A program made the position numbers and the translations under genes. From assembly GCA_963763215.1 (NCBI GenBank), contig CAVXNX010000005.1, positions 124,001 to 188,000 on the forward strand: 64,000 nt of DNA, read 5' to 3'. The notes below the pieces were generated by a model. The model was not told the origin of the DNA. It worked only from the letters and a program-made list of their open reading frames with translations, and did no database searches. The DNA comes from DASQZK01 sp963763215 (GTDB lineage: Bacteria; Bacteroidota; Bacteroidia; Bacteroidales; GCA-2748055). Below, in pieces: positions 18,301-25,849 of the stretch (position 1 is the first letter of the stretch; each line of letters opens with the position of its first letter).

Positions 18301-19083
18301 CTCGGTTATGCGGTCGATGTGCAGAGCGCCGGCAACTACCTCGTGACGTTCCGGGTGGCACGGGGGATCGATGCGGGTGCGTTTGATTTTCTTTCGGGAT
18401 CCGGAGTTCTGGGTACCATCATGGTTCCCAATACCGGCGGATGGGGGATATGGACCGATGTGACGGCCGTCATCCACCTGGAAGAAGGACAACAGAACCT
18501 GTACATCAGGAATACCGGGAATCCCTTTAATGTCAACTGGATCCTGTTTGAACCCGGCGTGGCCACCCAGGGTGTTGCCATCAATAATTGTCCGGCGGGT
18601 TCCCTGGATACAGGAAGTGACTTTGCACTGCAAGCTGCGGTGAGCCCGGGCAATGCAAGTGATCAAACCGTGACATGGACCTCCTCGGACGAAGATATCG
18701 CCACCGTCGATCAGGAAGGGAAAATCACGGCGGTCGGGGATGGGACCGCCGACATCACCGTGACAACGAATTCAGGTGGATTCCAGGCCACATGCCGCAT
18801 TACCGTTGTCACCGACAATACCGGGCTCCGCCGGGTTTCCGTCGATGGTTTTGGGATGTATCCAAACCCGGTGCGGGACGGTGTCCTGACACTCCATGGT
18901 GACCTTCTCAGCAATTCCCTAATTTCCCTCACGAGTACCGACGGCCGGGTGGTCTTTCACAAAAAATGCCAGGGCCATACCCAAAGCACGACCATCCCGG
19001 TGGATCATTTCCGGGCGGGCATTTACATTGTCCGTGTGGTCAGCGGCGGCACCATCGCCATGCGTAAATTGATCGTGTACTGA
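15383..19083 (+). CDS. Secreted multidomain GH9 glycosidase with T9SS sorting domain (two frame slips)
   Basis: After removing one base near 15975 and one near 16200 this is 1232 residues. It has a signal peptide (LALTTLMSWSVSAA), an N-terminal CelD_N-like Ig domain (about nt 15840-16190), and a GH9 catalytic domain (16250-17620) with GGHFDAADYDRS carrying the Asp pair, and RDYIPAAEFTVQETV carrying the probable acid Glu. These are followed by a bacterial Ig-like domain (ISVRAYSENENKKS), an FN3 domain (near 17915-18180), a CBM6-like domain starting RIQAEDFDEV, a BIG2-type Ig domain (VTWTSSDEDIATVDQEGK), and a C-terminal T9SS type A sorting domain (GMYPNPVRDG to the end). GH9 enzymes mostly cleave beta-1,4-glucans; the exact substrate is open. 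Secretion to the cell surface by T9SS is implied. Confidence 0.9.
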
Positions 19084-19256
19084 AAATCCCGGTAGCGCCG
19101 TCGCCGGTACAATGTCCCTGCTGCCATGGTGCAACGGATAATACTGCTATCCCGAGGTAGATCTATCTTCCATGCTGATCGCTTTGTGGATTATCTTCAC
19201 CCGGGTAACCAGCTCATCGATGCCGGTTATTTTTTAAAGTAGTTGGAAAAAGAACA

Positions 19257-19478
19257 TTAAGCCACATACGCCTGCCTGGCATTAAAATCCCTGATCGGGG
19301 CATTTAGTACTTTAAGAAAAGATTTTTTCTCCTCTTCCGGCAGTTGGTCCAGGGAGAGCTTGACAAGGATTCAGTTGTTGCAAAAAATGCAACAACTGCT
19401 TCCGATATCGAGCTCATTTGCCAGTCTGGCCAGCACATCGGAGGCGGGTCTGTTTTCTCCACTTCCAGCTTAGGTCCG
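19257..19478 (-). pseudogene. Decayed XRE-type HTH regulator
   Basis: On the minus strand, KLEV and NRPASDVLARLANELDIG are typical of the helix-turn-helix end of XRE regulators. They are followed after a frame break and an in-frame TGA by KLSLDQLPEEEKKSFLKVLN and IRDFNARQAYVA, then a stop at 19257-19259. No start codon and at least two disruptions are seen. It lies just before the toxin-antitoxin genes, so it may be the remnant of an earlier defence or TA regulator. The rest of 19084-19529 shows no other gene. Confidence 0.45.
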
Positions 19479-19533
19479 GCTGTTTAGAATTCTAATATGA
19501 CTAAACATCTTTAATGACTGAAGAATTAATTGC

Positions 19534-19561
19534 AAAAAGTTACCTTAATTGGTAACTTTTT
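19534..19561 (+). promoter_or_regulatory. Perfect palindromic operator of higBA
   Basis: AAAAAGTTACC (19534-19544) and its exact complement GGTAACTTTTT (19551-19561) flank a 6-bp spacer. The palindrome ends 2 bp before the -7 element of the higBA promoter. Its position fits autorepression by the HigA HTH protein, alone or with HigB, as is usual for such modules. Confidence 0.7.
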
Positions 19562-19563
19562 AG

Positions 19564-19571
19564 TATCTTTG
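19564..19571 (+). promoter_or_regulatory. -7 promoter element TATCTTTG of higBA
   Basis: An exact match to TAnnTTTG, 6 bp before the HigB ATG, so the message would be nearly leaderless. The -33 region falls inside the palindromic operator. Confidence 0.5.
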
Positions 19572-19577
19572 TTTTGT

Positions 19578-19889
19578 ATGCGGATCATTAAAGAAAAAAC
19601 CCTCACGGATTATTGTCGGTTGAGCAAGTTCAGAAATGCCGAAGAGCATTTAAAAGCCTGGATATATGAAGTCAGACACTCGACCTGGAATAATGCAAAT
19701 GAACTGAAATTAAAGTACAGGAATGCCAGCATCATTAGTTCGAAAAGAGTGGTTTTTAATATCAAAGGCAATGATTACCGGCTTATCGTTGACATAGAAT
19801 ACAAATTAAAGATTGTTTTCATCGTGTGGATGGGTACCCACGAGGAGTATGATAAAATAGATGTAAAAACAATACATTATGAAAACTAG
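19578..19889 (+). CDS. higB: HigB-type toxin (mRNA interferase)
   Basis: 103 residues from the ATG at 19578; an upstream in-frame TTG would put the operator inside the gene and is rejected. The sequence MRIIKEKTLTDYCRLSKF, with LKAWIYEVRHSTW, SSKRVVFNIKGNDYRLIVDI and VWMGTHEEYDKID, is characteristic of the HigB family of the RelE/ParE superfamily (PF09907 type), ribosome-dependent mRNA endonucleases. The toxin gene comes first, as usual for hig loci, and overlaps the antitoxin by 11 bp. The gene is more A+T rich than its chromosomal surroundings, in line with horizontal acquisition. Confidence 0.92.
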   Translation: MRIIKEKTLTDYCRLSKFRNAEEHLKAWIYEVRHSTWNNANELKLKYRNASIISSKRVVFNIKGNDYRLIVDIEYKLKIVFIVWMGTHEEYDKIDVKTIHYEN

Positions 19890-20352
19890 AATATTGAGAA
19901 CAGAACAAGAATACAATGCAGCTTGCGAACGGATTTATGAGCTGATTCAAAGCACTGAAAATCCTATTGAACCTGAAAGTCCGGAGGGAGAAGAGATTGA
20001 AATCCTTTCATTGTTTGTAGAAAAGTATGAACAGGAGCATCATCAAATGGGTGCACCGGATCCCATTGAATCCATTAAGTTCAGGATGGAACAGATGAAT
20101 TTGAAGCAACAGGATATAGCTCCATTGTTTGGAGGTAAGACCCGGGTTTCTGAGGTATTGAATGGTAAAAGGGCATTAACCTTAAAGATGATTACCTTAC
20201 TGAACAGGTATCTCGGGATACCACTTGAATCTTTAATAAGCGGGAACAAAGAAATCAAACTTCAGGATGAACAAAAAGAAAAGTTACTAAAAATATCATC
20301 TATCCGGGATTATCTTAAAGGATCCAGATCAGCAATGATTAAAAACTCTTAG
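19879..20352 (+). CDS. higA: HigA-type HTH antitoxin
   Basis: A 157-residue DNA-binding antitoxin. Residues 1-55 form an acidic helical N-terminus (EYNAACERIYELIQSTENP), a common feature of HigA proteins paired with this HigB subfamily. An XRE-type HTH follows at about 65-120 (IKFRMEQMNLKQQDIAPLFG, then SEVLNGKRALTLKMITLLN, and YLGIPLESLI). It should neutralise HigB and repress the operon through the palindrome at 19534-19561. The C-terminal 30 residues are charged and without recognised domain. Confidence 0.92.
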   Translation: MKTRILRTEQEYNAACERIYELIQSTENPIEPESPEGEEIEILSLFVEKYEQEHHQMGAPDPIESIKFRMEQMNLKQQDIAPLFGGKTRVSEVLNGKRALTLKMITLLNRYLGIPLESLISGNKEIKLQDEQKEKLLKISSIRDYLKGSRSAMIKNS

Positions 20353-20446
20353 CATTTATCTTAAATGTAGTTCTGTGCCGGTGCATTCGATCACGACCAG
20401 GATCAGGATTGTAGAAGAGGGAGATGTAGTTCTTCTGGTTTTTTTG

Positions 20447-20454
20447 TATATTTG
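20447..20454 (+). promoter_or_regulatory. -7 element TATATTTG before the MNT gene
   Basis: An exact TAnnTTTG match, 18 bp before the ATG at 20473. No TTTG is seen at the proper distance upstream. It suggests that the MNT/HEPN pair has its own promoter separate from higBA. Confidence 0.35.
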
Positions 20455-20472
20455 TTTAGAATCAGTTTGAAG

Positions 20473-20790
20473 ATGAAAGAGAAAGAAAACAGCATTGAAA
20501 AAATAAAAGCTACAATTAGTCAATATCTGCCTGATGCTGAAATTATGTTGTTTGGTTCCAGAGCCAGAAATGATGCCCATCTCGAAAGTGATTATGATAT
20601 TCTGATTAAAACCAGAGATAAGATAACAACCAGAGAAAAAATCGTTTTCAGGACCAACATCAGAAAAGAACTTCTAAAGCAGGATATTCTATCTGATATA
20701 TTGATCCAATCTGTTGAAGAGATTGAGAGGAAAAAAAACCTGCCAGGTCATATTATCCGAAATATCATGAAAGATGCTGTTATACTATGA
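20473..20790 (+). CDS. MNT-type minimal nucleotidyltransferase (probable antitoxin)
   Basis: 105 residues from the ATG at 20473 (a TTG 21 bp upstream lies within the -7 element and is rejected). The nucleotidyltransferase signature is complete: FGSRAR at 27-32 and SDYDILI with Asp40 and Asp42. In characterised MNT-HEPN systems such proteins add AMP to the HEPN toxin; here this is inferred from the arrangement. The stop overlaps the start of the HEPN gene (ATGA), indicating translational coupling. It is short and single-domain, unlike large DNA polymerase beta-like enzymes. Base composition is A+T rich, like the neighbouring hig genes. Confidence 0.88.
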   Translation: MKEKENSIEKIKATISQYLPDAEIMLFGSRARNDAHLESDYDILIKTRDKITTREKIVFRTNIRKELLKQDILSDILIQSVEEIERKKNLPGHIIRNIMKDAVIL

Positions 20791-21185
20791 GAGATGAAAA
20801 GATTGAATATATCAGAAACTGGATATTCCGTGCAAATGAGGATTATGCTGTGATTAAAAGTCTGGAAAAGTCCGGTTTTGAATTCTATACCAGTACTATT
20901 TGTTTTCATGCTCAACAAGCGGTTGAAAAGTATCTTAAGGCCATTCTTATTTTCAATGACATTGATTTTCCAAGAACACACGATGTGGATTACCTTTTAT
21001 TGGAGTGTAAGAAGATTGATGATAAGAATTTTGACTTTGATTTGAAAAGCCTGACGGAATTTGGTGTATCTATAAGATACCCGGATGATCTTTATATTCC
21101 GGGAGTCATTGAAACGAAAGAATACATTGAAATAGCCAGAGCAGTGAAAGAAAAAGTTGAATTATTATTAAAGTCCGTTCTTTGA
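20787..21185 (+). CDS. HEPN domain protein (probable toxin)
   Basis: A 132-residue all-alpha HEPN protein of the PF05168 type. Features are the helix CFHAQQAVEKYLKA (39-52), PRTHDVDYLL (62-71) and SIRYPDD (95-101). The arrangement R-x-H near 63-65 and the RYPDD segment are usual in this branch; the classic RX4-6H RNase motif of HepT is not clearly present, so RNase activity is less certain than in DUF86-type toxins. It is coupled by a 4-bp overlap to the MNT gene. It may act as a toxin modified by MNT, or the pair may serve another regulatory role. Confidence 0.85.
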   Translation: MRDEKIEYIRNWIFRANEDYAVIKSLEKSGFEFYTSTICFHAQQAVEKYLKAILIFNDIDFPRTHDVDYLLLECKKIDDKNFDFDLKSLTEFGVSIRYPDDLYIPGVIETKEYIEIARAVKEKVELLLKSVL

Positions 21186-21196
21186 ATATAACCTAA

Positions 21197-21259
21197 CCAT
21201 CATAAAGTTAGATATCCTTTATTCGGAAGCCTAATAATTATTAATATTCTTTATGATGG
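21197..21259. repeat. Inverted repeat at the right end of the TA island
   Basis: CCATCATAAAG at 21197-21207 and its exact complement CTTTATGATGG at 21249-21259 flank 41 bp of A+T-rich DNA, immediately after the HEPN gene. It may be a large hairpin terminator or a junction mark; there is no clear T-run. Confidence 0.4.
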
Positions 21260-21426
21260 GTATGATGGGGAGGGGAAGCTAATTGGTACGATTACGGCCC
21301 CAGGTTCTATATACGATCCTGCTAAAGGCAGGTAGCCTTTTATAACCTTTACGAGCGGAGAAAAAGATACAGACGGAATGAAAAGTTCATTCCAGCGGGA
21401 ATACCAACTCGCCTTACCTTCGGAAA

Positions 21427-22122
21427 TCAATCCTTGCTTTCCAGCCTCGCCCGGTCGATATACTTGGCGATATCGCGGCCTTCATTGGAATCCGGGTATT
21501 CATCCTTGATGGTCTGGTATGAAGCCAGGGCACTTTTGAAGTCGCCCATCTGTTCATAGACGATGCCCTCCTTTTTCAGCATGATGGGGGTCGTGAAATC
21601 ATTCGGGAATTTATCGATGCCTTTGCGGTAAAATTTGACTGCGTCGGCATACTTGCCAAGGTCGGTGTAGGCATCGCCGAGGCTGCTGTATTTTGCAGAA
21701 CCGACGAGGAGATCGCTGGTTTTGAAATCATTAAGATGATCGATGGCTTTATCATAATTTCCCAGGTTCAGGAAACAGATCCCGGCATAGTAATTGGCAA
21801 GGTTTGCCGATTTGGTGATGCCATAATCATCGATGATCTGAAGAAAACCGGGGTAGGTTCCGTAACCGTTGAGGGCCAGGTTGAACGAATCTTTGTCGAA
21901 GAACCGCTCGGCCATGAACATTTGCTGTGAGGCATCCTTTTCAAGGGGGTTGATGTACCACCTCTTGACGCCGATGAAAATCAGCACGACAACCACAGCA
22001 CCCAGAACGATATAGGAAAGGGTTTTCGAATTATCTTCAATGAACTGCTCAGTACGTGTCAGGGCTATTTCAATACCTTCCAGATTTTTATCCTGATGCG
22101 TCTGTTTAGCTTTCTTAGCCAT
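21427..22122 (-). CDS. Membrane-anchored TPR protein (YfgM/CpoB-like architecture)
   Basis: 231 residues. A cytoplasmic basic N-terminus (MAKKAKQTHQDKN) and a single membrane segment TLSYIVLGAVVVVLIFIGV (about 34-52) precede a periplasmic domain with tetratricopeptide repeats: NLANYYAGICFLNLGNYDKA, SSLGDAYTDLGKYADAVKFY and KEGIVYEQMGDFKSALASYQ. The layout is that of YfgM-type proteins, which in other bacteria associate with the Sec translocon and periplasmic chaperones; that role is only inferred here. It is divergent from recF with about 150 bp between them. Confidence 0.8.
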   Translation of the reverse strand: MAKKAKQTHQDKNLEGIEIALTRTEQFIEDNSKTLSYIVLGAVVVVLIFIGVKRWYINPLEKDASQQMFMAERFFDKDSFNLALNGYGTYPGFLQIIDDYGITKSANLANYYAGICFLNLGNYDKAIDHLNDFKTSDLLVGSAKYSSLGDAYTDLGKYADAVKFYRKGIDKFPNDFTTPIMLKKEGIVYEQMGDFKSALASYQTIKDEYPDSNEGRDIAKYIDRARLESKD

Positions 22123-22221
22123 ATTACAACTTGATTATTACAGATTTTTTTAACAAACGCAAATGTAACTGTTTTTTGTTAATTACCATCAAATGGCAAA
22201 AAAGAAATAAACGATTTTGGG

Positions 22222-22249
22222 TTGTTCTTTTCTGCCTGTCGTATTTTTG
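22222..22249 (+). promoter_or_regulatory. Probable recF promoter
   Basis: TTG at 22222-22224 and a perfect TATTTTTG at 22242-22249 with a 17-bp spacer (a TTTG at 22216 gives 22). The start site would be about 20 nt before the recF ATG. Confidence 0.4.
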
Positions 22250-22275
22250 TAAATTTGTGGACAGAAACTCCGACC

Positions 22276-23382
22276 ATGTACCTCAGAAACCTTTCCGTCG
22301 TCAATTTTAAAAACTATGCCCAGGCTGAGATGGAATTCAGCAGCCGCATCAATTGCTTCGTGGGCAACAACGGGGTGGGTAAGACCAATCTCCTGGATGC
22401 CATCCATTACCTCGCCCTCTGTAAGAGCTACTTCAACCCGGTCGACACCCAGAACATCATGCACGACGAAGCATTTTCGGTCATCCAGGGAGACTTTGAG
22501 CGGAACGACAAAACCGAAAGCATTTACTGCGGCATTCAGCGAAACAAGCGCAAACAGTTCAGGCGGAATAAAAAGGACTATCCCAAACTCTCGGACCATA
22601 TCGGCCTGTTCCCGCTGGTGATGATTTCGCCCTCCGACAGCAGCCTGATCCTTGATGGCGGGGAAGAGCGCCGCAAATTCATGAACGGGGTGATCGCCCA
22701 GTACGATAAGATGTATCTGGAGGATGTGATCAGTTATAACCGTATTCTCACGCAGCGGAACAAACACCTGAAAATGCCTTCCGGTCCGGCTTCCCCCGAC
22801 GAGATGCTGGAGGTTTATAACGAACAGCTCTCCGGCTTTGGCCAGTCCATATACGAAAAACGCCGGGAATTCGTCGCTGAGCTGGTCCCTGTTTTTTCTA
22901 AATTTTATACCTATATTTCAGGAGGCGTCGAAGAAACAGGTCTCGCTTATGAAAGCCAGCTGAAAGAGAAGGACATGATCCGTCTCCTTCGGGAGGGCCT
23001 GCACAAGGACCGCGTTCTGCAATATACCACGGAAGGCATTCACCGCGACGACCTGAGCATGCTCCTTGGGGGATTTCCCCTGCGGAAAGTGGGATCGCAG
23101 GGTCAGCAAAAAACTTACCAGGTGGCGCTTAAACTGGCCAAGTTTGAGTTCATCCGGCAGGTTTCTGGAATCACGCCCATCTTGTTGCTCGACGATATCT
23201 TCGATAAATTCGATGCAACGCGGGTTGAACAGATCATCAGACTGGTGTCGGAAAATCATTTCGGACAGATCTTCATCACCGATACGGCCGAACCGCGGAT
23301 GAAGTCCATCCTCGAAAGGATCGGCATCGAGCATAAGATGTTCATCATCAACGATAAACAGGAAATCAGGGAGATGCCATGA
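22276..23382 (+). CDS. recF: DNA replication and repair protein RecF
   Basis: 368 residues from the ATG at 22276, which gives the family start MYLRNLSVVNFKNY; a longer frame from 22222 would read through the promoter. An SMC-like ATPase that loads RecA at single-strand gaps. The Walker A motif GNNGVGKT is at 30-37, the ABC signature-like GSQGQQKTYQVALKLA lies in the last third, and Walker B PILLLDDIFDKFD near residue 315. Length is normal. It overlaps the DUF721 gene by 4 bp, a pairing common in Bacteroidota. Confidence 0.96.
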   Translation: MYLRNLSVVNFKNYAQAEMEFSSRINCFVGNNGVGKTNLLDAIHYLALCKSYFNPVDTQNIMHDEAFSVIQGDFERNDKTESIYCGIQRNKRKQFRRNKKDYPKLSDHIGLFPLVMISPSDSSLILDGGEERRKFMNGVIAQYDKMYLEDVISYNRILTQRNKHLKMPSGPASPDEMLEVYNEQLSGFGQSIYEKRREFVAELVPVFSKFYTYISGGVEETGLAYESQLKEKDMIRLLREGLHKDRVLQYTTEGIHRDDLSMLLGGFPLRKVGSQGQQKTYQVALKLAKFEFIRQVSGITPILLLDDIFDKFDATRVEQIIRLVSENHFGQIFITDTAEPRMKSILERIGIEHKMFIINDKQEIREMP

Positions 23383-23669
23383 GAAGAAGCAAGACCGTGA
23401 ATATTTCCGAGATCATTTCCGCCCTGCTGAAAGAGCAGGGACTGGAAGGCAAGCTCGCGGAAAACCGGCTGATCAACAGCTGGGAAGACGTTCTCGGCCG
23501 GTCGGTGGCCAGGGTCACCACCAACCTGTATATCAAAGACCGGACGCTCTTCGTCAGTCTGAAATCTTCCATTGTCCGCAGCGAATTGCTGATGATCAGG
23601 GATGAGATCCTCAAACGTCTGAACGAGCGTGCGGGCAGTGAGGTCATCGACAAGATCGTTCTCCGCTGA
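23379..23669 (+). CDS. DUF721 (DciA-like) protein
   Basis: 96 residues. The segment ISALLKEQGLEGKLAENRLINSW, then VARVTTNLYIKDRTLFVSLKSS and RSELLMIRDEILKRLNE, matches DUF721. The wider family includes DciA, a loader or partner of the replicative helicase DnaB; these short Bacteroidota members hold only the KH-like domain. It is translationally coupled to recF by ATGA, supporting a role in replication or repair. Convergent with ndk, 14 bp away. Confidence 0.85.
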   Translation: MRRSKTVNISEIISALLKEQGLEGKLAENRLINSWEDVLGRSVARVTTNLYIKDRTLFVSLKSSIVRSELLMIRDEILKRLNERAGSEVIDKIVLR

Positions 23670-23683
23670 CCGGCGGCGCGACC

Positions 23684-24109
23684 CTACCTGTAAAACCGTT
23701 CGCTTTTCGAAAAGAAAAAATCACATTCCACCTGCGCATTTTCGTCGCTGTCGGACCCATGGACGGCATTCTTCTGCAGCGATTCGGCAAAGCGCTTGCG
23801 TATCGTGCCTTCCTCCGCCTTTGCCGGATCGGTGGCCCCGATCAGTTTGCGGTAATCCTCCACGGCATTGGATTTCTCGAGAATGGCTACCACGATCGGG
23901 CCAGAGATCATAAAATCGACCAGGTCATCATAAAAGGGCTTCCCTTTATGGACACTGTAGAAGTCTTCAGCCTGTTTCCTGTAAAGGCGGGTGAGCCTCA
24001 TGGCGGCAATGTGAAATCCGGCGTTGTGGATCATGTTGAGGATCGGTCCGGTATGTTCATTCTGCACGGCGCCTGGTTTAATGATCGTAAAGGTGATGTT
24101 TCCAGTCAT
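23684..24109 (-). CDS. ndk: Nucleoside-diphosphate kinase
   Basis: A 141-residue enzyme that transfers the gamma phosphate between nucleoside triphosphates and diphosphates via a phosphohistidine. It begins TFTIIKPGAVQNEHTG, carries PFYDDLVDFMISGP (58-71) with the Kpn-loop region, EKSNAVEDYRKLIGATDP, and the active site NAVHGSDS with His117. All catalytic landmarks are present and length is usual for the tetrameric or hexameric bacterial form. Confidence 0.97.
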   Translation of the reverse strand: MTGNITFTIIKPGAVQNEHTGPILNMIHNAGFHIAAMRLTRLYRKQAEDFYSVHKGKPFYDDLVDFMISGPIVVAILEKSNAVEDYRKLIGATDPAKAEEGTIRKRFAESLQKNAVHGSDSDENAQVECDFFFSKSERFYR

Positions 24110-24280
24110 AATTCCTGTTTTAAAATGGACGGCTAAGTTAAAATTTTAATTCGCGTTTACTGTACACTCCGGCAAAAAAGACCCGTCATTGGCCGGTACA
24201 GAAGGCAACATTTTGCATTCATGCCGGGTTAATGAGGGGGAATATACTGAACAGAATCTGATAATTCTTATCTTTAAACT

Positions 24281-25321
24281 TTGAAAAAAAACGAGAACCA
24301 CGTGAGTGAGAAAAACAAACCGGCATTGGAAAAGTTGAAAACGCTGATCAACGGGGCAAGGGATGTCCTCATTGCCACCCATGTCAATGCCGACGGCGAC
24401 GCCATCGGGTCGACGCTGGCCATGGCGATGGTCCTGGGGAAGCTCGGAAAACAGGCCAGGGTTGTCGTACCCAATGATTATCCTGCTTTTCTCCGATGGA
24501 TGCCCGGCAGTGAACGGATCATGATTTACCGGAACGGCCCTGAAAAAGTCCGGGATTTTGCCGAAAAAGCGGACCTGGTGATGTTCATCGATTTCAACGA
24601 TCCGGGCCGTTTGGAGAAAGCTGAACAGATTGTTCTTTCATCCGCTGCCCCCAGGGTCCTGATCGATCACCATCCCAACCCGGTTGATTTTGCGGGCCTG
24701 GTCTTTTCCGAACCACGCCTTGGATCATCGGCCGAGCTGGTTTACCGGATTCTCTGCGACCTGGGCTTCAGGACGCTCATCGACCGGGAAATCGCTGAGT
24801 GCCTGTACACCGGGATCATGACCGATACCGGCAGTTTCAGCTATTCCTGTTCTTACCCGGAAGTATGGCACACGGTGGCCGATTTGCTGACCTGGGATAT
24901 CGACCGCGACCGGATCCATGCCCTCGTTTATGACAACTACTCCGAGGACCGCATGCGGCTCATGGGATATTGTCTCAATGAAAAGATGCAGATCTTTCCC
25001 GAATATGGCACCGGCATCATCAGCCTCAGCCGGAAGGAAATGGAACAGTTCAATCACCAGCCCGGCGATACGGAAGGTTTTGTGAACCTGCCGTTTAATA
25101 TCCGGGGAGTGAAATTCACCGCTCTCTTCCTTGAAAAGCAGAGCCATGTGAAGATCTCCTTCCGGTCGAGGGGAAACTTCGCCGTCAACGCCTTCTCCAA
25201 TGAACATTTCCGGGGTGGCGGTCATGTCAATGCCGCCGGGGGGGAATGGGACAAACCCCTGGATAAAGCCGTTGAGAGGTTCATTTCGCTGTTGCCGTCA
25301 TATAAAGAGGAGCTGAAATGA
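24281..25321 (+). CDS. DHH/DHHA1 phosphoesterase, NrnA-like oligoribonuclease
   Basis: About 340 residues. The DHH domain has THVNADGDAIGS (near 33-44), VMFIDFND (near 100), the LIDHHPNP motif (near 126) and GIMTDTGSFSYS (near 180); the DHHA1 domain ends with FRGGGHVNAAGG (near 311). This is the NrnA type, which degrades nano-RNA and in some bacteria pAp or cyclic dinucleotide products. The start is uncertain: the longest frame opens with TTG at 24281, and a GTG 21 bp downstream is the alternative; no ATG is available. Its stop overlaps the first of three FKBP lipoprotein genes by 4 bp. Confidence 0.88.
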   Translation: MKKNENHVSEKNKPALEKLKTLINGARDVLIATHVNADGDAIGSTLAMAMVLGKLGKQARVVVPNDYPAFLRWMPGSERIMIYRNGPEKVRDFAEKADLVMFIDFNDPGRLEKAEQIVLSSAAPRVLIDHHPNPVDFAGLVFSEPRLGSSAELVYRILCDLGFRTLIDREIAECLYTGIMTDTGSFSYSCSYPEVWHTVADLLTWDIDRDRIHALVYDNYSEDRMRLMGYCLNEKMQIFPEYGTGIISLSRKEMEQFNHQPGDTEGFVNLPFNIRGVKFTALFLEKQSHVKISFRSRGNFAVNAFSNEHFRGGGHVNAAGGEWDKPLDKAVERFISLLPSYKEELK

Positions 25322-25848
25322 GAAGTGGAATGTGGATCCTGGTCATGGCACTGTCCATCCTGTTCACGGCCTGCCGCCCTGAAACCCAGGTGCCTTCAAA
25401 CCGTGTGGCGAAGGAAAGGCAGATGAGCAACGAGTTGATAAAGATCAACCATTACGTGGTGAAACGCAACCAGGAACTGATCACGAATTTTGTCAGGCGC
25501 ACCGGATGGGATATGCACACCACCGGGACGGGCCTGTGGTACATGATCACCGTTCATGGCCAGGGTCCGGAAGTCAAAAACGGAGAGGTGGTGGTCTTAA
25601 GTTATCGGATTTTGCTTCTCGACGGTGAAGTGATCGACTCTGCCTCCGCGGCCCATCCCAAATCCTTTGTCGTGGGACATGGCGGTGTGGAGGCTGGTCT
25701 CGAGGAAGGCGTGAAATTACTGCACCAGGGTGACAGTGCCCGTCTTATCCTTCCCCCGCATCTTGCCCACGGCAATTTCGGCGACAGTGAAAAAATTCCT
25801 CCCCTCGCCATCCTGATTTATGAATTAAAAGTCCTGGCCGTAAAATGA
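25318..25848 (+). CDS. FKBP-type peptidyl-prolyl isomerase lipoprotein, copy 1 (GldI-like)
   Basis: 176 residues. A lipoprotein signal (MWILVMALSILFTAC, with Cys19 as the lipidated residue) precedes a helical linker and one FKBP domain: GEVVVLSYRILLLDGEVIDSA, FVVGHGGVEAGLEEGVKLL, and LAHGNFGDSEKIPP. Proteins of this build include GldI, a folding factor of the gliding/T9SS apparatus in flavobacteria; whether this copy serves T9SS is inference. It overlaps the nrnA-like gene by 4 bp and is followed after 1 bp by the second FKBP gene, so the set is one operon. Confidence 0.88.
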   Translation: MRSGMWILVMALSILFTACRPETQVPSNRVAKERQMSNELIKINHYVVKRNQELITNFVRRTGWDMHTTGTGLWYMITVHGQGPEVKNGEVVVLSYRILLLDGEVIDSASAAHPKSFVVGHGGVEAGLEEGVKLLHQGDSARLILPPHLAHGNFGDSEKIPPLAILIYELKVLAVK

Positions 25849-25849
25849 G

